Below, in pieces: positions 1 through 9,886 of a stretch of DNA of 64,000 bases. The DNA is from Bradyrhizobium iriomotense (GTDB taxonomy: Bacteria; Pseudomonadota; Alphaproteobacteria; Rhizobiales; Xanthobacteraceae). Positions within the stretch are counted from its first letter, which is position 1. The number at the start of each line of letters is the position of its first letter. The notes under the pieces are model-generated. The model saw only the letters and a list, made by a program, of their open reading frames with translations, ran no database searches and was not told where the DNA came from. Both the position numbers and the translations under genes were made by a program. Location of the stretch: the NCBI RefSeq assembly GCF_030160715.1, contig NZ_BSOW01000038.1, forward strand, positions 17,127 through 81,126. Reading direction: 5' to 3'.

Positions 1-49
1 GTGCGATTTCGGGTTCAGGACCTCGGAAGAGACGGCTCTGACCGTCGAG

Positions 50-850
50 TTATGGAACGATGCCACGGCAGGCCCACGCGACGTTTGCAAAGGACCTCGG
101 ACCATCGGGCCGGCCAGCCTCGTAGGCAGCGCGGACGGCGGCGTCGGTGCGGGCTCGTTCCGCAGCGTCGAGCGCTGCCACATACTTGCCGAGCGGCCCT
201 TCGCCAGCGGCAATCGGCGCCCAATAATCGGCAAAGCTTTGGTAGTCCATGCGGATCATCAGTTCCACTCCCTCAATATCCACGAGACCCTGTTCGGCAA
301 AAGTCCCGCGCAGTTCGCCCGGCTGCATCATCGGTTGAAAGCAATAGCGACTGCGCAGCTGGCGCCCGCTTTCACTGAGTGCCGCCACCGTGTCGACCAT
401 CATGCGCATGCCGGGCATGCCGCCGAGATGATCCCACACCGCAGCCGCGATCACGCCGCCCGACCGAACAACGCGGCGCATCTCGGCTACTGCCTTGCCG
501 GCTTCGGGAACGAAGTGGAGCACGAGAAGCGCCAAAGCGCGGTCGAACGTTCCATCCTCGAAAGGCAGGGCGCAGGCATCCGCCTGTCGGACTTTTATTC
601 GCGGGTTTGTGTTGCGCCGGATCACCTCCTCGACAAAGACTGGTGAATAGTCGACCGCGGCAATCTCGGCGAGGTCGGCGGCTTCGGCGAGCGCGAAGGT
701 CAAGCTCCCGGTGCCGCAGCCGACGTCGAGAATTTTTTCGCCGTCAGTAACCCCTGTAAAGTCGGTGAATTGCCGCGCGAGTCTTCGGCTCCAGCGACCC
801 ATGAGCTGCTCATAGCCCGCGGCGTTGTGGACGTTGAATTCCGAGGTCAT
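50..850 (-). CDS. class I SAM-dependent methyltransferase
   Basis: Predicted 266-residue methyltransferase of the UbiE/Methyltransf_11 type. The SAM-binding motif DVGCGTG lies near residue 42, followed by an acidic loop and the post-motif segment LPFEDGTFD. The C-terminal half carries a substrate domain typical of small-molecule methyltransferases, so the acceptor cannot be named. The reading frame stays open upstream to 1054, but the ATG at 850 gives the usual family N-terminus (MTSEFNVHNA), and the upstream residues look non-native. It is the last gene on the minus strand after the ABC transporter, separated by about 150 bases, so co-transcription is possible but not shown. Confidence 0.85.
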   Translation of the reverse strand: MTSEFNVHNAAGYEQLMGRWSRRLARQFTDFTGVTDGEKILDVGCGTGSLTFALAEAADLAEIAAVDYSPVFVEEVIRRNTNPRIKVRQADACALPFEDGTFDRALALLVLHFVPEAGKAVAEMRRVVRSGGVIAAAVWDHLGGMPGMRMMVDTVAALSESGRQLRSRYCFQPMMQPGELRGTFAEQGLVDIEGVELMIRMDYQSFADYWAPIAAGEGPLGKYVAALDAAERARTDAAVRAAYEAGRPDGPRSFANVAWACRGIVP

Positions 851-1001
851 CGAAGTCTCCGTTCGTTTCCCAAATCGTTCGAGCTCGACGGGATGGCTGC
901 TAAGCCGAAACAGCAATCGCATTGCAATCGCAGCGAGCACGCCATGCGGCTGCTCTATGATGCGTATGACAAGATCCGTCACGGCGAGCCCTTTTTGACG
1001 G

Positions 1002-1790
1002 CTACCATGCCTCATCGAGGCCGAGCTGCTCGAACACCTCGCGACGAAGCTCAACGAAGTGCGGATCGCCCCGGTGGCGAGGATAGGGCTGGCTGTTGAC
1101 GACTTCGGCCTTGATCCGTGCAGGTCGGTGGCTCAGCACGATGACGCGGCCGGCGAGCAAGAGCGCCTCCTCGACATCGTGGGTGACCAGCAGCGCCGTG
1201 AAGCTCGAGCGCTGCCAAAGTGATACAAGTTCGGCCTGCATCGCGATGCGAGTCAGCGAGTCGAGCTGGCCCAAGGGTTCGTCGAGAATGAGCAGCTTCG
1301 GGTCGTTGACAAGCGCACGCGCCAGAGCCGCACGTTGCGCCATGCCGCCGGAAAGCTGGTGAGGGTAGGCATTGGCGAAGCCAGTGAGCCCAACCAGGCG
1401 CAACGCGTCTTCGATACGTCCCCGATGGGTGCGCAGCAACCCGCGGGCTTCCAGACCGAGCGCAACGTTGCTCCATACCGTCCGCCATGGATAAAGCGTG
1501 GGATCTTGAAAAACGACGACGCGCGACGGATCGGGTGCTTCGATTTCCCTTCCATCCGTTACCAGGGAGCCGGCTGTTGGAGTGTCGAGTCCCGCGACCA
1601 GCCGCAACAAGGTCGATTTTCCGCACCCACTCGGTCCCAGGAGAGCGACAAATTCGCCGCGGCCGACCTGCAGGTTGATGCGGTCCAATACCGGCAGGGG
1701 CTGCCCTTCGAGATCGAAGCGATGGCTCACCTCGCGGAGCGTTAGCGTCGATCCACGGGCCGCGTGATCGCTTGCGATCACCGCTACCAT
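1002..1790 (-). CDS. ABC transporter ATP-binding protein, nitrate/sulfonate/taurine type
   Basis: 262-residue ATPase of the SsuB/TauB/NrtD family, energising import from the cytoplasmic face. Walker A GPSGCGKST, signature LSGGMAQR and Walker B LLILDEP are all present, followed by the D-loop and a switch histidine in LLVTHDV. The ATG at 1790 is preferred over the open frame running to 1925 because it overlaps the end of the permease gene by only seven bases, a typical translational-coupling arrangement. The substrate is unknown; the family handles nitrate, alkanesulfonates, taurine and related compounds. Confidence 0.9.
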   Translation of the reverse strand: MVAVIASDHAARGSTLTLREVSHRFDLEGQPLPVLDRINLQVGRGEFVALLGPSGCGKSTLLRLVAGLDTPTAGSLVTDGREIEAPDPSRVVVFQDPTLYPWRTVWSNVALGLEARGLLRTHRGRIEDALRLVGLTGFANAYPHQLSGGMAQRAALARALVNDPKLLILDEPLGQLDSLTRIAMQAELVSLWQRSSFTALLVTHDVEEALLLAGRVIVLSHRPARIKAEVVNSQPYPRHRGDPHFVELRREVFEQLGLDEAW

Positions 1791-2803
1791 CGCACCAGAC
1801 CTTTCTGCCAGGATAACAGGCGGTCCCGCAAGCGGAACAGCAGCGTGATCAGTCCGGAGCACAAGAACGCCATGAGCAGCAGCGCGGCGTACATATTGGC
1901 ATAAGCCGCCCAACCTTGCGCCCATTGCAGATACCAGCCGAGCCCCGCCTTAACGCCCAGCATTTCGGCTACGACAAGAACCGCAAACGAGTTGCCGAGA
2001 CCCATGAACAGGCCAACAAAGACATGTGGCATTGCCGCCGGAATGGCGACCTTGAGCACGAGGAAGCGCTGGGTTGCTCCCAACGTTCGCGCAATATCGT
2101 AATAGGCGCTCTTCACGCCGGCGACGCCCGACCAGGTAAGCACGGTGACCGGAAACCCGGTGGCGAGCGCAATCAGGAAAATGCTGGCACTGAAGCTCGA
2201 CGGGAAAACGAAAAATGCGAGCGGCAGCCAGGCCGTCGCGGGCAGCGGCCCGACGAACCGCAAGATTGGGTGGATCCAATAGCCGACGAGCCGCGACCAG
2301 CCGATCGCGACGCCAGTCACGAACCCCACCGTCGCACCGATAAGATAACCGGTCGCAAGCAGGCGAGCTGAGGCGAAGATGCCTTCAACCAACCGCCCCC
2401 AGTCGTCGATTACGACTTCGACGATGGCTTGCGGCGGCGGAAAGAATGGCAACGGAAGCAATCCGAGCTTTGCTGTCACGACCTCCCAGGCAGCCAAGAA
2501 CAGCGCGAGCGCGAACAGCCAAGGGAAAAGCCGCTTGAGGCGCTGAAAAGCAGCAAAACGAACGCCGGCAAAAGCCGCCACGGCAATGGCGACAGCCAAT
2601 GCTCCGCAGGCAATGGCAAAACCGCCCGTGTAGGTCCAATCGTTTTCGGGTTTATCCGGCCAGAACGCAGTGAGCGCGGCGACCATAGACCATGAAGCCG
2701 CCACCGACAGTCCGCCGATTAACGGCCCAGTGGCTGAACGTTCAAAAAAGCCGAAACCCGATTTCTCTGATGGCCTCGGCACTTCATTGATGACCGAGCT
2801 CAC
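1784..2803 (-). CDS. ABC transporter permease, SsuC/TauC type
   Basis: Inner-membrane permease with a C-terminal binding-protein-dependent transport domain of about 250 residues and several hydrophobic helices. It is longer than typical SsuC/TauC proteins because of an N-terminal extension of about 75 residues that includes extra hydrophobic stretches. The frame begins with TTG at 2818, but GTG at 2803 has a better-placed GGGAAG ribosome site and is chosen here. It sits directly between the substrate-binding protein gene and the ATPase gene, overlapping the latter. Confidence 0.85.
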   Translation of the reverse strand: MSSVINEVPRPSEKSGFGFFERSATGPLIGGLSVAASWSMVAALTAFWPDKPENDWTYTGGFAIACGALAVAIAVAAFAGVRFAAFQRLKRLFPWLFALALFLAAWEVVTAKLGLLPLPFFPPPQAIVEVVIDDWGRLVEGIFASARLLATGYLIGATVGFVTGVAIGWSRLVGYWIHPILRFVGPLPATAWLPLAFFVFPSSFSASIFLIALATGFPVTVLTWSGVAGVKSAYYDIARTLGATQRFLVLKVAIPAAMPHVFVGLFMGLGNSFAVLVVAEMLGVKAGLGWYLQWAQGWAAYANMYAALLLMAFLCSGLITLLFRLRDRLLSWQKGLVRW

Positions 2804-2822
2804 TGCGGATCTTCCCAATCGG

Positions 2823-3950
2823 TCAGCTTAGAACGTCAAGATAAATCCGCTCGGCGAATTTGGCCGGGTCAGTGCTTCGCTTGATGACGTTCACTGCCTT
2901 GAGTTCATCGGTGTAGAGTAAAAGTTGCTTCTTGAGCGTCGCCCCGACGGGATGATTGTAGTGAGTATGGCTGCGATACATCGTGGCGAGATCCTCTACG
3001 GACCCTCTCCCGCCGTAGCCCGAATAGATTGCTGCAGCGTCGGCGGGATCGCTGGCAACTCGGTCAGCCGCTTCCAGTATCGATCGTGTCAGAGCGGCTG
3101 CCACCGGCATTTCGCTTCGGGTGAGGCTGCCTCGTATCGCGAGGACGCAGCAGGTTCGATCGGCGAATTCACCCGTTAAGTTCGTCGCGATCTCGTTAAG
3201 TTTGCCATCCTTAAGCCAGAGATAGGGCAGCGGATCTATCTCGGCTAGCGCCTGCACTTCGCCCTTATCGACCGCAAGCGCGAGCAGATTGGCCGGGTAC
3301 TGGCGCCACTCTACCTCTTGGGCCGGATCGATGCCCTTCTTGGCGAGGTAGATCGAAAAGAAGTTCTTCGCTGGGCTCGCTTGATCGCTAATCGCGATAG
3401 CCTTGCCGCGCAGGGACTCCAGGCTATCGATATTCGCAGCCTTGGAGCCGAGAAGTCGAATGCAGCCGCCGTGCACGCCGGCAGTGATCCGCACGTCGAA
3501 ACCTTGTTCAAGCGGTTTGAGCCAGCGCAGGGCCAATCCCAAACCGGCATCCGCCTTGCCTGTTGCAATTGCCTCCAACAACTGGTCGGTCGTACCGCCG
3601 AAATTGACGAAATCGACATCGAGGTTGTGCTTGGCGAAGATACCCCGTTCCTTTGCGACTGCCGCAGCGACCGTGCACGCTGCGTTCGCGTTCCAGGCGA
3701 TTTTTAGTTGGCGGGGTGGGCCCTGCAGCTCTTCACCGTTCGCTGCGGCGCGGCAAATATAAGACTCGCCAGGAATATAAGACAGCGATCCAGTCCCGGA
3801 TGCTGTCAGCGCGCGAGCCGCTCCGAATCCAAACGGCGCGGCGGCGCCGAGGGTGCAAACCAATGTCAGCACCGAGCGGCGGGAGAAGGCGCCCCGCTTC
3901 GCTTCGGACGGACCTTTTGTCAAGCTGTTGCCAATTTCGCGCTTTTCCAT
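2823..3950 (-). CDS. ABC transporter substrate-binding protein with Tat-like signal
   Basis: 375-residue periplasmic binding protein of the NMT1/SsuA-like family. A twin-arginine signal is visible (SRRSVLTLV followed by a hydrophobic stretch near residues 22-45), suggesting export in folded form. The mature part begins with the family pattern LKIAWNANAACTVAAAVAKE and contains the FGGTTDQLLEAI ligand-pocket segment. The ATG at 3950 follows a GGGAGCG ribosome site; the frame is open upstream to 4034 without one. It heads the minus-strand operon SBP-permease-ATPase, with a 4-20 base gap to the permease depending on the start used. Substrate unknown. Confidence 0.88.
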   Translation of the reverse strand: MEKREIGNSLTKGPSEAKRGAFSRRSVLTLVCTLGAAAPFGFGAARALTASGTGSLSYIPGESYICRAAANGEELQGPPRQLKIAWNANAACTVAAAVAKERGIFAKHNLDVDFVNFGGTTDQLLEAIATGKADAGLGLALRWLKPLEQGFDVRITAGVHGGCIRLLGSKAANIDSLESLRGKAIAISDQASPAKNFFSIYLAKKGIDPAQEVEWRQYPANLLALAVDKGEVQALAEIDPLPYLWLKDGKLNEIATNLTGEFADRTCCVLAIRGSLTRSEMPVAAALTRSILEAADRVASDPADAAAIYSGYGGRGSVEDLATMYRSHTHYNHPVGATLKKQLLLYTDELKAVNVIKRSTDPAKFAERIYLDVLS

Positions 3951-4423
3951 GTGTCGCTCCCAAACTCGCGTGTGAGTGGAATAGAACCGGGTGGCGCATC
4001 GCGGGCCCTTAGCTCGCCTCTCTTCGGGCATCATCCGAGCCCGTCTGCTACAAGGGTATGAAGAGATTCACATTAACGCAAAAAATTGGAAGGAGATAGC
4101 CGCGACAAATTGAGGCTCTTGTCAATCGTATTGACCTACTCACGGCGCCGTCTGTCGCTTGTGATCGCGATCGGCGCGAGGAGATGATCGATATTCCGGT
4201 CGTGCACACGCACCAGCATGGAGGCTGCGTTGCGCGAATTGAGCGACGCCGCTCCAAAGACCATGCAGGATAAGGCAGCATGCTCTGGACTAGTCGGCTT
4301 GTCGTAGCAACAGAAGCGACTGGTGAGGCTTTGCGCCTCTGACCCATGTCGGCTTCCCGCTTCGCTTGCTTGACCGCGGGAATGTCATCAATGTTGCGCC
4401 GGGCATCCTTACAAGGAGGTCGC
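3951..4423. promoter_or_regulatory. divergent intergenic region
   Basis: About 470 bases between the minus-strand transporter operon and the plus-strand monooxygenase-like gene. It must hold both promoters. No convincing coding sequence, hairpin or sigma-54 element was recognised. Open frames here lack ribosome sites and family resemblance. Confidence 0.4.
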
Positions 4424-4753
4424 ATGATTACCGCCGTCGTACGATACAAGCTGCCGCCGCAGATCGACTACGCAGCGTGTCGCGAGCACTTTCATAAGAT
4501 CGCACCCAACTTTCGCGAGGTGACGGGGCTGGTCAGCAAGCACTTCATCTGGTCCGAAAGCGGCTGGGCGGGCGGCGTGTATCAGTGGGAGCGCATCGAG
4601 GACGCCGAGGCGTTCTACACCGGGCCGTGGCTCGAGGGCATTATCCAGCGCTACGGCACGAAGCCACAGATCGATTTATTCGAGGTTTTTGCGTTGACAG
4701 ACAACACGTGCGGCAAGGTTGAGCTGTTCGAGGAGACTGTTGCCTCCAGATGA
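4424..4753 (+). CDS. YdhR-like monooxygenase-fold protein
   Basis: 109-residue protein resembling the YdhR / dimeric alpha-beta barrel monooxygenase-like family, small cytoplasmic proteins sometimes linked to oxidation of aromatics. Visible features are the opening beta strand MITAVVRYKL, a helix with HFHKIAPNF, and the strand pattern GGVYQWERIEDAEAFY. The start is fixed by a strong AAGGAGG site eight bases upstream of the ATG at 4424. It stands alone on the plus strand. Substrate and role are unknown. Confidence 0.75.
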   Translation: MITAVVRYKLPPQIDYAACREHFHKIAPNFREVTGLVSKHFIWSESGWAGGVYQWERIEDAEAFYTGPWLEGIIQRYGTKPQIDLFEVFALTDNTCGKVELFEETVASR

Positions 4754-5246
4754 CCTCGAGCAAATCTCGCTTATCTGCTGCGCTAGCGCGTAGAGATGGC
4801 GCTTGCGTTAGAGGATGGCACGCAGAGCCTCGCGTCGTCGTCGACCGCAGTACTTGCGCGCGTAGCGGACGTTTCAGTATGCGCCAAGTCGTCCAACGGC
4901 CCGCTTCTTCCATAACATTTGATGTGCGAACGGCGGTAGGCGTCTGGCGTCGTCGTAGCTGGCTGATCTAGGTCTGCTGCTGGAGCTAAAGCTGACCAGT
5001 GTGGTTTCCGCCGGGGCAGGTCCGATTCTGGATCCGACTTGGACCTCGGACGATGTCCGCTTTCGCGCCGTTGGTAGAGGTAGCAGGCCTCAAACGCGTC
5101 CTGATCCACAGCATCACGAATACGCCCCAGATGCTGCTCGGATGCGGTAACCTCGGAGTGCCGGCATGACCGCTCTTTACCATTCGTTAACCATAGCTTT
5201 TCATGATGCTGCTCGTGTATGCGTTTCGCGACGGGGCTTGAATTAC
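4754..5246. other. intergenic, no gene seen
   Basis: Nearly 500 bases without a convincing gene. The stretch at 5053-5073 (atgtccgctttcgcgccgtt) resembles one at 15861 and may be a relic of a dispersed bradyrhizobial element. A possible leader for the next gene lies just before 5247. Confidence 0.35.
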
Positions 5247-5729
5247 ATGGCGCAGCGTAATTCCAGAGCGTCAGTTGGGAGGGACGAGAACGTCCTAGAC
5301 TTCCCTCCAGCGTCGACACCCGACAAGGGAGCGACAGCGCTAGAGCTGGTGTATCAGGCGGCCGATGTCTTCCGCAGTATGGAGGAGCACGCCCGCGAGA
5401 CCGAAGCCCGCGCGCAGTCGCTTTGCGCAAGCGCCTTGGAAAGATTGCGGCTTGCTGAAATGCGAGCTGACGCCGCCGAGCGGGCGCAACGTGAATTCAT
5501 CATCACCGCCGAACACAAGTTGCAGGATGCGTGCAGAGCACTTGAGCAAGCCCAGTCGTGCATTCAAGCCCAAAAGGATAAGGTGACGGCTGCAGAGCTT
5601 CGTGCCGAAGTTGCTGAAGCCGCAGCGCGACAAGCCAAGGAAGCGCTTGCGCTCGTTGAAGAGGCCATTCGCAAGCGTCTGCTTTGCGCCAGCCCTGATG
5701 CCGATAGAAGGTTGACAGCAGTGGCCTGA
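5247..5729 (+). CDS. hypothetical coiled-coil protein
   Basis: 160-residue protein dominated by long alanine/glutamate-rich helices from about residue 45 to 150, with heptad-like spacing (ARETEARAQSL, AEMRADAAERAQ), predicting a coiled coil. No catalytic motif, signal peptide or membrane segment is seen. An earlier ATG at 5166 exists, but MAQRNSR at 5247 begins where the composition becomes protein-like. It resembles hypothetical proteins recurrent in Bradyrhizobium; no function is assigned. Confidence 0.6.
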   Translation: MAQRNSRASVGRDENVLDFPPASTPDKGATALELVYQAADVFRSMEEHARETEARAQSLCASALERLRLAEMRADAAERAQREFIITAEHKLQDACRALEQAQSCIQAQKDKVTAAELRAEVAEAAARQAKEALALVEEAIRKRLLCASPDADRRLTAVA

Positions 5730-6191
5730 TCATGGCGACCACCCCCCAAGCATGCATCCGCGCTTTAGCGGGGAGGAGAGTTGCAGTTGCAATGAGAACG
5801 TTTCCCGCTTGAGTCACAGGTCCTTGGTGGACGGCAATGAAACATCCGGAATTGCATGCGACCGTAAAGCCGATTGTTTCAGCCTCGGTGTGAGTTGAGC
5901 GTGGCACCGCGCAACAGTCCCGCCTGTTTTGGGCACCGCTCCCGTTTGGATAAAGGCACAGATGCCGGCTGTTGGTGCTAAGCAGAAATCTTCTGCTTGA
6001 TCAGAGAATTGCCGATTTTAACCCGAATCGGACAGTCGCGCGCCCGAAGGCGGGAACTGTGGTATCCTCCGTCAAACGCGAGTTGGTAGCGAATGTTGCG
6101 TGGCCCCTGGCGACAGTGGCCGGGAAGCATACAGTGCGATTGCACACGGATCTGAGGATTGCTCTCCCGGGTCTTGAGGAGGACCAACGTC
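5730..6191. other. intergenic, no gene seen
   Basis: About 460 bases with only short unsupported open frames on both strands. No hairpin terminator or RNA gene recognised. Confidence 0.35.
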
Positions 6192-7360
6192 GTGAAGCGG
6201 GACTTCGACCTCATCGTCTATGGTGCGACGGGTTACACCGGCCGTCTCATCGCTGAATATCTGACAACGTCATATCGCGGCGGCGAAGCTCCGTCCTGGG
6301 CGATCGCAGGACGCTCGACGACAAGCTCCAGAAGGTGCGTGCCGGGATTGGCGCGCCAGATGATTTGCCTTTGGTTAAGGCGGATGCCGCCGAGCCGGCC
6401 AGCCTGCGTTCGATGTGCGATCGTGCAGCCGTGATCATCACGACGGTCGGGCCTTATCAGCTCCACGGCCTCGAACTCGTGGCGGCCTGCGCTGCCACGG
6501 GAACAGCCTATGTGGATCTGTGCGGCGAGCCGATTTGGATGCAGCGCATGATCGACGCCCATCACGAAGAGGCGAAACGACCGGCGCGCGCATCGCCTTC
6601 TCCTGCGGCTTCGATTCCATCCCGTTCGATGTCGGCGTGCTCACGTTGCAGGAGAGGGCGCGCGAGAAATTCGGACGCCCGGCGCGGCGGGTCAAAGCCC
6701 GCTTGCGCAAGGTGAAAGGCGGCATGTCGGGCGGTACCGCGGCAAGTGCTCAGGCGACATTGGCCGCCGCGGCGCGCGACCCGTCCCTGATCCGGCTCTT
6801 GAGCGATCCCTTCGCGCTGACGCCGGGTTTCACCGGGCCGACTCAGCCGTCGGGCCTCATCCCCGAATACGACCCGAGCATGAACGCGTGGCTCGTGCCG
6901 TTCCCCATGGCGCCGATCAACACCAAGAACGTGCACCGCACGAATTTCCTGTTGGGTCATCCCTACGGCACGGACTTCGTTTACGACGAGATAATGGTCG
7001 CGCCGGGATTTGGGGAACTCGGTCGCGTGACGACGGAGACGTTCGCCACGATGGCTTCCTTGTTCCGAACCGGCGGTCTCAAACCCGGCGCAGGCCCGAC
7101 TCGGCAAGAGCGCGAGAAGGGCTTCTACGACATTCTCTTCCTCGGCGAGCTGCCGGATGGCGGGCGGGTCGAGGTGGTCGTCACGGGTGACCGCGATCCG
7201 GGCTACGGCTCGACCAGCAAGATGATCGCCGAAAGCGCTCTCTGCCTCGTGCGCGACGTGCAGGGCGAGGGCGGCATCTGGACGCGGGGGCGCGCAGATG
7301 GGTCCGGCGTTGTGCGAGCGCCTGAAGGAGCGCGCCGGCCTCACCTTCAGCGCGCGTTGA
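6192..7360 (+). pseudogene. saccharopine dehydrogenase-like / trans-acting enoyl reductase, three frameshifts
   Basis: Relic of a protein of about 390 residues in the saccharopine dehydrogenase NADP-binding family (trans-acting enoyl reductase branch). It starts at GTG 6192 with the Rossmann motif VYGATGYTGRL. Frame then changes three times: near 6315 (one base missing after AGRS), near 6580 (one base missing after EEAK, before TGARIAFSCGFDS), and at the G5 run 7286-7290 (one base extra). The third correction restores the family C-terminus MGPALCERLKERAGLTF and a stop at 7358. Between shifts the sequence is well conserved, for example GGMSGGTAAS, so the lesions are recent or are sequencing errors. 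Confidence 0.8.
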
Positions 7361-7584
7361 GGTAACGCTCAGAACTGATCTTGTTTCGGTCGCAGCCGTC
7401 GTCCGTGCGCGCCGAACCGGTGAGTGAAAAGACACCGATTGCGATCGGCAATGGCGTAACGCTCGACCAGATATCGACCACTTTGGGGCCGCGTTTTAGT
7501 TTAGATTATCCACTCTGGGCGGGATTTTTCGCTAGCCTGAAGCAGCTTTCCTATGCGCTCCCTCGTAAAACAGGAGGATAGTTC

Positions 7585-8580
7585 ATGCGATCGTTTCAAA
7601 GCATTGCTGTGGGCATCGCATTCTCCGCGCTGACGGCGGCAGGCGCGACCGGCGCCGGCGCCGAAGACGAGCCGCTTGGCGTTCGGCTGGTCAATCAAAT
7701 GAACGCACTTTACGGCCAGCATCCGGGCGTTCGCGCGAACCACGCCAAGGGCGCCGTGTTTGAAGGCACCTTCACGCCGGCACAAGGCGCCGACACCTTC
7801 AGTTCGGCTGCCTTTCTCAAAGGTGTTCCCACGCCGCTGGTCATTCGCTTCTCAAATGCGGGCGGCGTCCCTGACGCGCCCGACACCCACCCTTCGACCG
7901 ACCGTATCCGCGGCATGGCGATCAAGTTCCGTCTCTCGGATGGCAGCGAGCAAGACATAGTCTGCATATCGGCAAACGGGTTTCCGGTGGCGACCGGCGA
8001 GGATTTTCTGGCTCTGCTTCAGGCGGTCGCCGCAAGCGGTCCCGACGTGCCCAAGCCGACGCCGGTCGAGAAATTCTTGTCGACCCACCCGGCCGCGTCC
8101 GCGTTTGTCACCACGCCGCGGCCTGTAGCGGTCAGCTACGGCACGCAGCCCTTCTTTGGCGTTAACGCGTTCAAGTTCACCAATGCGCAAGGAACAAGCA
8201 AGTTCGGCCGCTACCGCATCGTGCCCGAGAGCGGACCCGCCTACGTGAGCGATGAGGAGGCGACGACGCGTCCTCCGAATGCATTAGCCGACAATCTACG
8301 GGCATCGCTCGAAAAAGGGCCTGTCAAATTCCATCTTCTGGTACAGGTTGCCGCCTCCGATGATCCGACTACGGATGCCACGAAAGTTTGGCCGGACAGC
8401 CGGTCGACGGTAGAACTCGGCGAAATCGCGGTCATCAAGGCTTTGGATACCAAGAAGGTCGAGAGCGAGTTGCTGTTCTTACCGACCAATGTGACGACCG
8501 GCATCGACGCTTCGGACGACCCGATCATTAATACACGCACCGAGGCCTACGCCGAATCGTTCGGCCGCCGTACCAAATAG
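7585..8580 (+). CDS. catalase-related peroxidase, secreted
   Basis: 331-residue haem peroxidase of the catalase-related (SrpA-like) family, shorter than true catalases. A signal peptide ends near residue 25 (AGATGAGAED). The distal-side histidine is visible in VRANHAKGAVFEG, the RFSNAGG segment follows, and the proximal haem-ligand tyrosine region AYAESFGRR is at the C-terminus. The export signal suggests periplasmic removal of peroxides. The start is supported by an AGGAGG site nine bases upstream. It is monocistronic in appearance. Confidence 0.9.
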   Translation: MRSFQSIAVGIAFSALTAAGATGAGAEDEPLGVRLVNQMNALYGQHPGVRANHAKGAVFEGTFTPAQGADTFSSAAFLKGVPTPLVIRFSNAGGVPDAPDTHPSTDRIRGMAIKFRLSDGSEQDIVCISANGFPVATGEDFLALLQAVAASGPDVPKPTPVEKFLSTHPAASAFVTTPRPVAVSYGTQPFFGVNAFKFTNAQGTSKFGRYRIVPESGPAYVSDEEATTRPPNALADNLRASLEKGPVKFHLLVQVAASDDPTTDATKVWPDSRSTVELGEIAVIKALDTKKVESELLFLPTNVTTGIDASDDPIINTRTEAYAESFGRRTK

Positions 8581-8887
8581 ATCGTCCGACAATTCCGTGG
8601 TGTTCGTAGCGCGATGGGCGGCGATCATACACGGCAAGACGCTTCTCGCATGGGCGTCGAAAAACCGGATACGGATCTTAGCGATGATCCGCTGAAGAAC
8701 GCCCGACGGGCTGACTATGGCGATATCGGCTTTTTGGCGCTCAGCGGACCTGCTGAGTGGTGGTTCTGGCGTTCTGAAATCAATGCTGACATCGCGTATT
8801 CGACCGTGCGTGAGGGGCACTCGCGTGGTCGTCTAGCAACCCAAAGACCGAGTTCTTCCATAACAAGGGATACGCGAATGCTGCCCG
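8581..8887. other. intergenic, no supported gene
   Basis: About 300 bases following the peroxidase. Open frames on both strands lack ribosome sites and family resemblance. Nothing else recognised. Confidence 0.3.
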
Positions 8888-9064
8888 TCAAAAATGCTTA
8901 GCGGCAAGAAGCCCGAGCAGAACTGTGCCCGCGACGGCGGCAACTGCGCACATGTTAATTAGGTTTTGCGTGGCCACCGATAGCGTTGATGCCGCGGAGG
9001 CCCACGGCGAGATCGCTTTTGATTTCTTGCGTTTTGGACTTTGTGGCGTCGTCTTTGTAGACAT
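8888..9064 (-). CDS. small single-span membrane protein
   Basis: 58-residue candidate starting MSTKTTPQSPKRKKSK. A basic N-terminus is followed by one hydrophobic helix near the C-terminus (MCAVAAVAGTVLLGLLAA), so it probably inserts with the basic end in the cytoplasm. A GGGAA ribosome site lies upstream of the ATG at 9064. The frame is open to 9151, but the composition changes at 9064. No family is recognised, so this is a moderate-to-low call. Confidence 0.4.
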   Translation of the reverse strand: MSTKTTPQSPKRKKSKAISPWASAASTLSVATQNLINMCAVAAVAGTVLLGLLAAKHF

Positions 9065-9673
9065 TGCATTCCCGAGATGTGGGTCAGGCCGCCTTGCAGC
9101 CTGAGCGTAACGTTTCCCTGTCGAGATTTGCCCTCGATCTGCAACCACCATTGCATGCTTTTGGACGAGAAGCCTTAGGGGTCTGGTAGACCAAAGCTGA
9201 CCGGAGCTGACGGTTTACGAATTCGCGACGCTATCGCGCGGAAAGCAGCGCCAGGCTTCTGCAATATCGTTGATTATGTCAACCGGGACCTGCTCAAGGC
9301 AGCGTGCCACCGTGCGCCGACACGCCACCTCATCTCTCCGCCCAAATCGCCTTGATCGCGGCCTGAGCGCATACGAGATTCTGCCCCTCTGGGCCGGCGT
9401 TTCCCCAAGGCCGGCCTATACGTGTAGTCCCACTCGCTCACAGCACGTCATCGGTCCGGATTTGGCACTGCGTATGTTTGATTTTTGGCTCACCGCGGAA
9501 CAACGCAGTGGTCAGCATCGCGGCGGCAATTGAGGGCAGACGGCCATCGGCGAAGTCAGACGAAACCGACGCGACATGAACCATGTCGGACACTAGATAG
9601 CTGAATCCGGGCGGATGAAATGCAGTGCGCGCATGCAGCGAGTCGTCTGTCTGGATGGTCGCCGCGATTCGAA
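9065..9673. other. intergenic, possible micro-ORF only
   Basis: About 600 bases without a convincing gene. A 37-codon minus-strand frame at 9215-9328 starts with GTG behind GGAGAG and has a protein-like composition (VDIINDIAEAW), but it is too short to claim. No repeats or hairpins recognised. Confidence 0.3.
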
Positions 9674-9853
9674 TCATCCGATGAGCCAGCGTCCCTTGTG
9701 GATATCGAACTTCACCAAGCCTTCGTCTCGCATTTTCAAGAGGAGGGCTTGGCAAGCTTCTTCATTCGCGACATTGGCGCGTTTCATGACCTCGTACATT
9801 TTGAGCGGCTTCTCGCGGAGCGCACGCAGGATATTTTCTCGATCATTCAGCAC
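9674..9853 (-). CDS. small winged-helix-like protein
   Basis: 59-residue protein beginning with GTG at 9853 behind an AGGAG site. The sequence has helix-helix-wing character: ILRALREKPLKMYEVMKRAN, then EEACQALLLKMRDEGLVKFD, ending KGRWLIG. That pattern fits a minimal DNA-binding winged helix in which the second helix pair selects the site, but this is inference from pattern only. It lies 33 bases downstream of another small gene in the same frame and probably forms a two-gene unit with it. Confidence 0.6.
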   Translation of the reverse strand: MLNDRENILRALREKPLKMYEVMKRANVANEEACQALLLKMRDEGLVKFDIHKGRWLIG

Positions 9854-9886
9854 GACTGGACTCCTACCGTCATCAAGCGCGTTAGA

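Noticed and set aside
379..750. Long plus-strand open frame with arginine/proline-rich translation
   Set aside because: It is antisense to the methyltransferase gene and has a composition typical of GC-rich shadow frames; no ribosome site or family match.
9215..9328. 37-codon minus-strand frame with GTG behind GGAGAG
   Set aside because: Protein-like composition but too short and without any recognised relative; mentioned only in the intergenic entry.
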